Assembly (NCBI GenBank): GCA_944322375.1 | Contig: CALUOX010000006.1 | Span: 1-46,249 of the forward strand | From: an uncultured Alistipes sp. | GTDB lineage: Bacteria > Bacteroidota > Bacteroidia > Bacteroidales > Rikenellaceae | DNA: 46,249 nucleotides | Reading direction: 5' to 3' | Shown here: positions 43,635-46,249 of the stretch, one piece after another | Layout of the letters: every line of letters begins with the position of its first letter | Numbering within the stretch: position 1 is the stretch's first letter | Position numbers and translations under genes: made by a program | The notes under the pieces: generated by a model | What the model saw: only the letters and a program-made list of their open reading frames with translations | The model's database searches: none | What the model was told of the DNA's origin: nothing

Positions 43635-46006
43635 TCCGGATATTGATCGACTCGAAGGCCTGCGAGCCCATCGACGGACAAAAGATCGAGCTCTCCTTCG
43701 ATGCACGGACGATGGCCGATCCCGAAGCCGGCAGAAGCGGCGCCTCGCTGACGCTGGAGATCCTTTCAACACCGGAGGCCGATGCGGTGTTCGGCGCCGA
43801 ACGCCACCTCTACGGCGCCGGAGCCTTCAACGCATCGCTCCACTCGGGAGAGATTCAGTCCGACGGAGTCTGCGTCTTCAACGGATCCGTGCGGTTGCTG
43901 GAGGTCCTGCGCGACGGTGAAGAGTGTCGTTACCGGGTGGAATTCCGAAGCGGCGGCTACGAATGGGCCAAAGCGGCCGCGCTGGAATGGTTCGACGAAC
44001 TCGACATCGACTACTCGGCCGCACTGCTTCCGACAACCATCGCTGCAAGCTGGAGCGACGACACTCCCGTAAAGTTCTTCCCGGTACATCGCGACCAGTA
44101 CGTTTCCGATACCGGCTCGACCGGGATCGAGGCTCCCGAACAGGTGTTGCTGACGGATGATTATCACCCGTTCCTCTCGCTTCACGAACTCGTTCACGCG
44201 ATTTTCCGCAAGGCCGGATACACCGTCGAGAGTGAATTCCTGGAGAGCGACCTCTTCCGATCGCTCTACATGAGCGGGGCCTACCCTTCGCACAACACGG
44301 TTGCTCTCGAGCAAAAGGCGGGATTCTTCGCCCGGCGCAAGGGAGAGACCGGCACAACGGCCAATTCATTGGGACGCGTCGAAGCAAATCCCTTTGTGAC
44401 GCTCAATTCGGTCGGCAATTTCGTCGATGCCTTCTCGCCGCAGGATGTCAACGACATCGGCGCAACGCTCACCGACGCCTACAGCGCCAACGGCTGTCTG
44501 CGCATGGAGGATGGAGCATTGTGCTATCGTCCGCTGACACAGATGGACGTCGGATTCGAATACGGCATCCGATACGTGACGGGCTACCGCATCCTCTCAC
44601 GGACCCGTCTCGCAGGATTCGATTCGATATGGCTGGGCACGGATGCCGACATGCATTTCGAACTGGCGAACCGCTTCACGGATCATCGCAACGACCTTCA
44701 CGGCGGGTATCAGTACCGCATCGTCGTCTTCGACCATACGGACGACGACGGCTGGTCGCTGAAGGCGATGGTGGACGGCACCCGGACCGAAATCATGGCA
44801 TTCCCTTCGCGCAGCGTACTCGTCACGATGCCCGAAGCCGAGCAGATCGTCGATGCACAGCTCTACCGGAACGGCTCGACAACTCCATACACCGGAGACT
44901 GGGCGCTTTACGACGGATATGTCGAAGAGACCGGAACGACCGAGGTCCAACTGACCGCACGCACCTCGCCCGAACGGATCACCCCCACGGCACCGAAATA
45001 TTTCCGGCAGATCAGCTTTTACGGAGCCGAACCCGGCATGGAGTTCACGCTCAGCAGAGAGTGCACCCTGCGGCCCTGTTTCTCCTCCGTACCGGGATAT
45101 GGCGCACAGCTCGCCTTCGACACCGTCGCACAGCACTCCATCCGTCAAATGGAGTTGCTGCAGGCTCTTGCCCACCTCTTCGACCTGCGGTTCTTCACCG
45201 ACAAGCGGCTCCGGAAAATCCGGATCGAGCCCGCCTGCAGCTTCTACGATACCGCTACGCCCCATGACTGGACCGACCGGATTGTCGGAGATGCCGCCTT
45301 CACGAACGCTGACCGGGCGCCGGAGATTCATGAAACCAGGACGTGGGGGTACACCGACGACGGTGTCGTAAGCCGTTACAATACGGCCAACGACACGATG
45401 TTCGGACGCTGGAGCCACACCTCCGCATCGAAGGCCGCCAAAGAGGGTGCGGATGTCTCGCTGAATCCGCTCTTCTCGGCGACGATCTCGGAAGCGGGCG
45501 GTTACCTCAATGCTCCGTCGGCCTTCATCCTGCAGGTCGGTGACCGCGACGATGCCACAAACGACAACCCTGCGGCCTTCACGCCGCGCATCGTCCGCTA
45601 CGCCGGATTACGGGAGCTGCCCGCCGGCGAACGTTGGGGCTATCCGCTCAACGAGGAGCGGTATCCGCTGGCTGCCTTTCATTTTGCGGGAGACGGCCGG
45701 ACCGAAGGCTTCACACTCTGCTTCGAAGACCGCGATGCGCTACAGGGCCTGCACGGCTACCGCGATGCCCGGCTCGCGGCCGACGACTCGCTGCAAAGGC
45801 TGACGGTCCAGCTGCGGATCCCGGCCGACGAATATGCCGCACTCTTCCGGTTGGACGAAACCTCCTCGCCGTCGCTGCGTTCCTGCTTCCGCTTCCGGAT
45901 CGCCGGCGGGACGGCCTGCTACACGCTGACAGCCATAGAATCCTACGATCTCCGGACCGGAATCGCCCGCTGTCTTTTCGACCGACTTGCAAGCGACCGT
46001 CCATGA
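43631..46006 (+). CDS. Large uncharacterised protein, likely phage tail hub/fibre-type
   Basis: A 791-residue soluble protein beginning MIRILIDSKACEPIDGQKIE. It looks modular: an N-terminal beta domain (about 1-125), a region with LHELVHAIFRKAGYTVESEFL, beta-rich central parts, and LLQALAHLFDLRFFTDKRLRKIRIEP (about 510-540). The HAIFRKAGY and ALAHLFDLRF segments recall tail-associated baseplate or hub proteins of Bacteroidetes phages, which is the best guess. HELVH is HExxH-like only in part, so a metalloprotease is not claimed. It overlaps both neighbours by ATGA junctions. Confidence 0.55.
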   Translation: MIRILIDSKACEPIDGQKIELSFDARTMADPEAGRSGASLTLEILSTPEADAVFGAERHLYGAGAFNASLHSGEIQSDGVCVFNGSVRLLEVLRDGEECRYRVEFRSGGYEWAKAAALEWFDELDIDYSAALLPTTIAASWSDDTPVKFFPVHRDQYVSDTGSTGIEAPEQVLLTDDYHPFLSLHELVHAIFRKAGYTVESEFLESDLFRSLYMSGAYPSHNTVALEQKAGFFARRKGETGTTANSLGRVEANPFVTLNSVGNFVDAFSPQDVNDIGATLTDAYSANGCLRMEDGALCYRPLTQMDVGFEYGIRYVTGYRILSRTRLAGFDSIWLGTDADMHFELANRFTDHRNDLHGGYQYRIVVFDHTDDDGWSLKAMVDGTRTEIMAFPSRSVLVTMPEAEQIVDAQLYRNGSTTPYTGDWALYDGYVEETGTTEVQLTARTSPERITPTAPKYFRQISFYGAEPGMEFTLSRECTLRPCFSSVPGYGAQLAFDTVAQHSIRQMELLQALAHLFDLRFFTDKRLRKIRIEPACSFYDTATPHDWTDRIVGDAAFTNADRAPEIHETRTWGYTDDGVVSRYNTANDTMFGRWSHTSASKAAKEGADVSLNPLFSATISEAGGYLNAPSAFILQVGDRDDATNDNPAAFTPRIVRYAGLRELPAGERWGYPLNEERYPLAAFHFAGDGRTEGFTLCFEDRDALQGLHGYRDARLAADDSLQRLTVQLRIPADEYAALFRLDETSSPSLRSCFRFRIAGGTACYTLTAIESYDLRTGIARCLFDRLASDRP

Positions 46007-46249
46007 GCAGTACCTATCGCCAACGGCTGCACGACGAACTGTGCTCCGCCGTCCGGGGACTCTCCGTCCCGGAACTGCTCGACTACCTGCTCCGCGAAGG
46101 AATCATCGACGAACGGAGACTCGAAGCGTGCGCCATCCGGCACGAAGTGGCGCGCCGCATGGCGGCGGGCGAGAAAAAGTGTTACGCCATGGGGGAAACG
46201 GCCCATGAATATTGCTGCTCGTATGAGAAAGTCCGGGGAATTATCTACC
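46003..46249 (+). CDS. Small protein with HTH-like segment (partial, C-terminus outside window)
   Basis: Eighty-two codons are visible: MSSTYRQRLHDELCSAVRG, then LLDYLLREGIIDERRLEACA and a helical end KCYAMGETAHEYCCSYEKVRGII. The last segment looks like a helix-turn-helix, so DNA binding is possible. The start overlaps the previous stop as ATGA. The gene runs off the window's right end. Confidence 0.6.
   Translation, partial: MSSTYRQRLHDELCSAVRGLSVPELLDYLLREGIIDERRLEACAIRHEVARRMAAGEKKCYAMGETAHEYCCSYEKVRGIIY

Noticed and set aside
44179-44205. HELVH in the 791-residue tail-like protein as a zinc protease motif
   Set aside because: The metal motif is HExxH; here it is HELVH followed by no conserved downstream ligand pattern, and the surrounding sequence looks structural.

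Overview
The window looks like chromosome of a Bacteroidales bacterium, most likely an Alistipes-type member of the Rikenellaceae. This rests on the high GC content by eye, weak or absent Shine-Dalgarno sites before most starts, repeated matches to the Bacteroidetes promoter (TTTG, 19-21 bases, TAnnTTTG), and family-specific genes: fimbrillins with DUF3575/DUF5119/DUF4906 partners, glycine-lipid acyltransferases, and an MraY with an extra loop. The genus is an inference. No rRNA, tRNA or CRISPR array was seen.

Layout. 1-2432 (minus): a flippase, a small membrane protein and the start of holB, transcribed from a promoter at the edge of a five-copy 85-base tandem repeat (2481-2905). 3341-6817 (plus): lipA, lipB and recJ behind one promoter. 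6969-17133: a phase-variation locus. It holds a serine DNA invertase of the Bacteroides Mpi type (minus), then a 167-base segment bounded by inverted repeats that match the Mpi core site as I remember it, then a six-gene fimbrial operon (plus). The segment carries a consensus promoter that now points away from the fimbrial genes, so the sequenced copy should be OFF. 17598-19430: an AT-rich, probably acquired patch with two small membrane proteins and a lipoprotein gene broken by two frameshifts, one of them in a (TC)6 tract. 19544-21719: malate dehydrogenase and a divergent YeiH-family exporter.

21714-32244 (minus) is a division and cell-wall (dcw) cluster: rsmH, ftsL-like, PBP/ftsI, murE, mraY, murD, ftsW, then an acyltransferase where murG would be expected. 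32354-34155 (plus) is a probable glycine-lipid pair, glsA-glsB. 34530-36838 has a GNAT acetyltransferase and a divergent AspT/YidE-type transporter. 37163-41725 (minus) runs mqnA, corA, yihY, a DUF2520 gene and kdsC, all in one direction. 42144-46249 (plus) is an unassigned four-gene run that resembles tail-structure genes of Bacteroidetes phages; it leaves the window unfinished.

The most notable system is the invertase, invertible promoter and fimbrial operon. In the present orientation the promoter faces the invertase gene, which could link fimbrial OFF state to recombinase expression.
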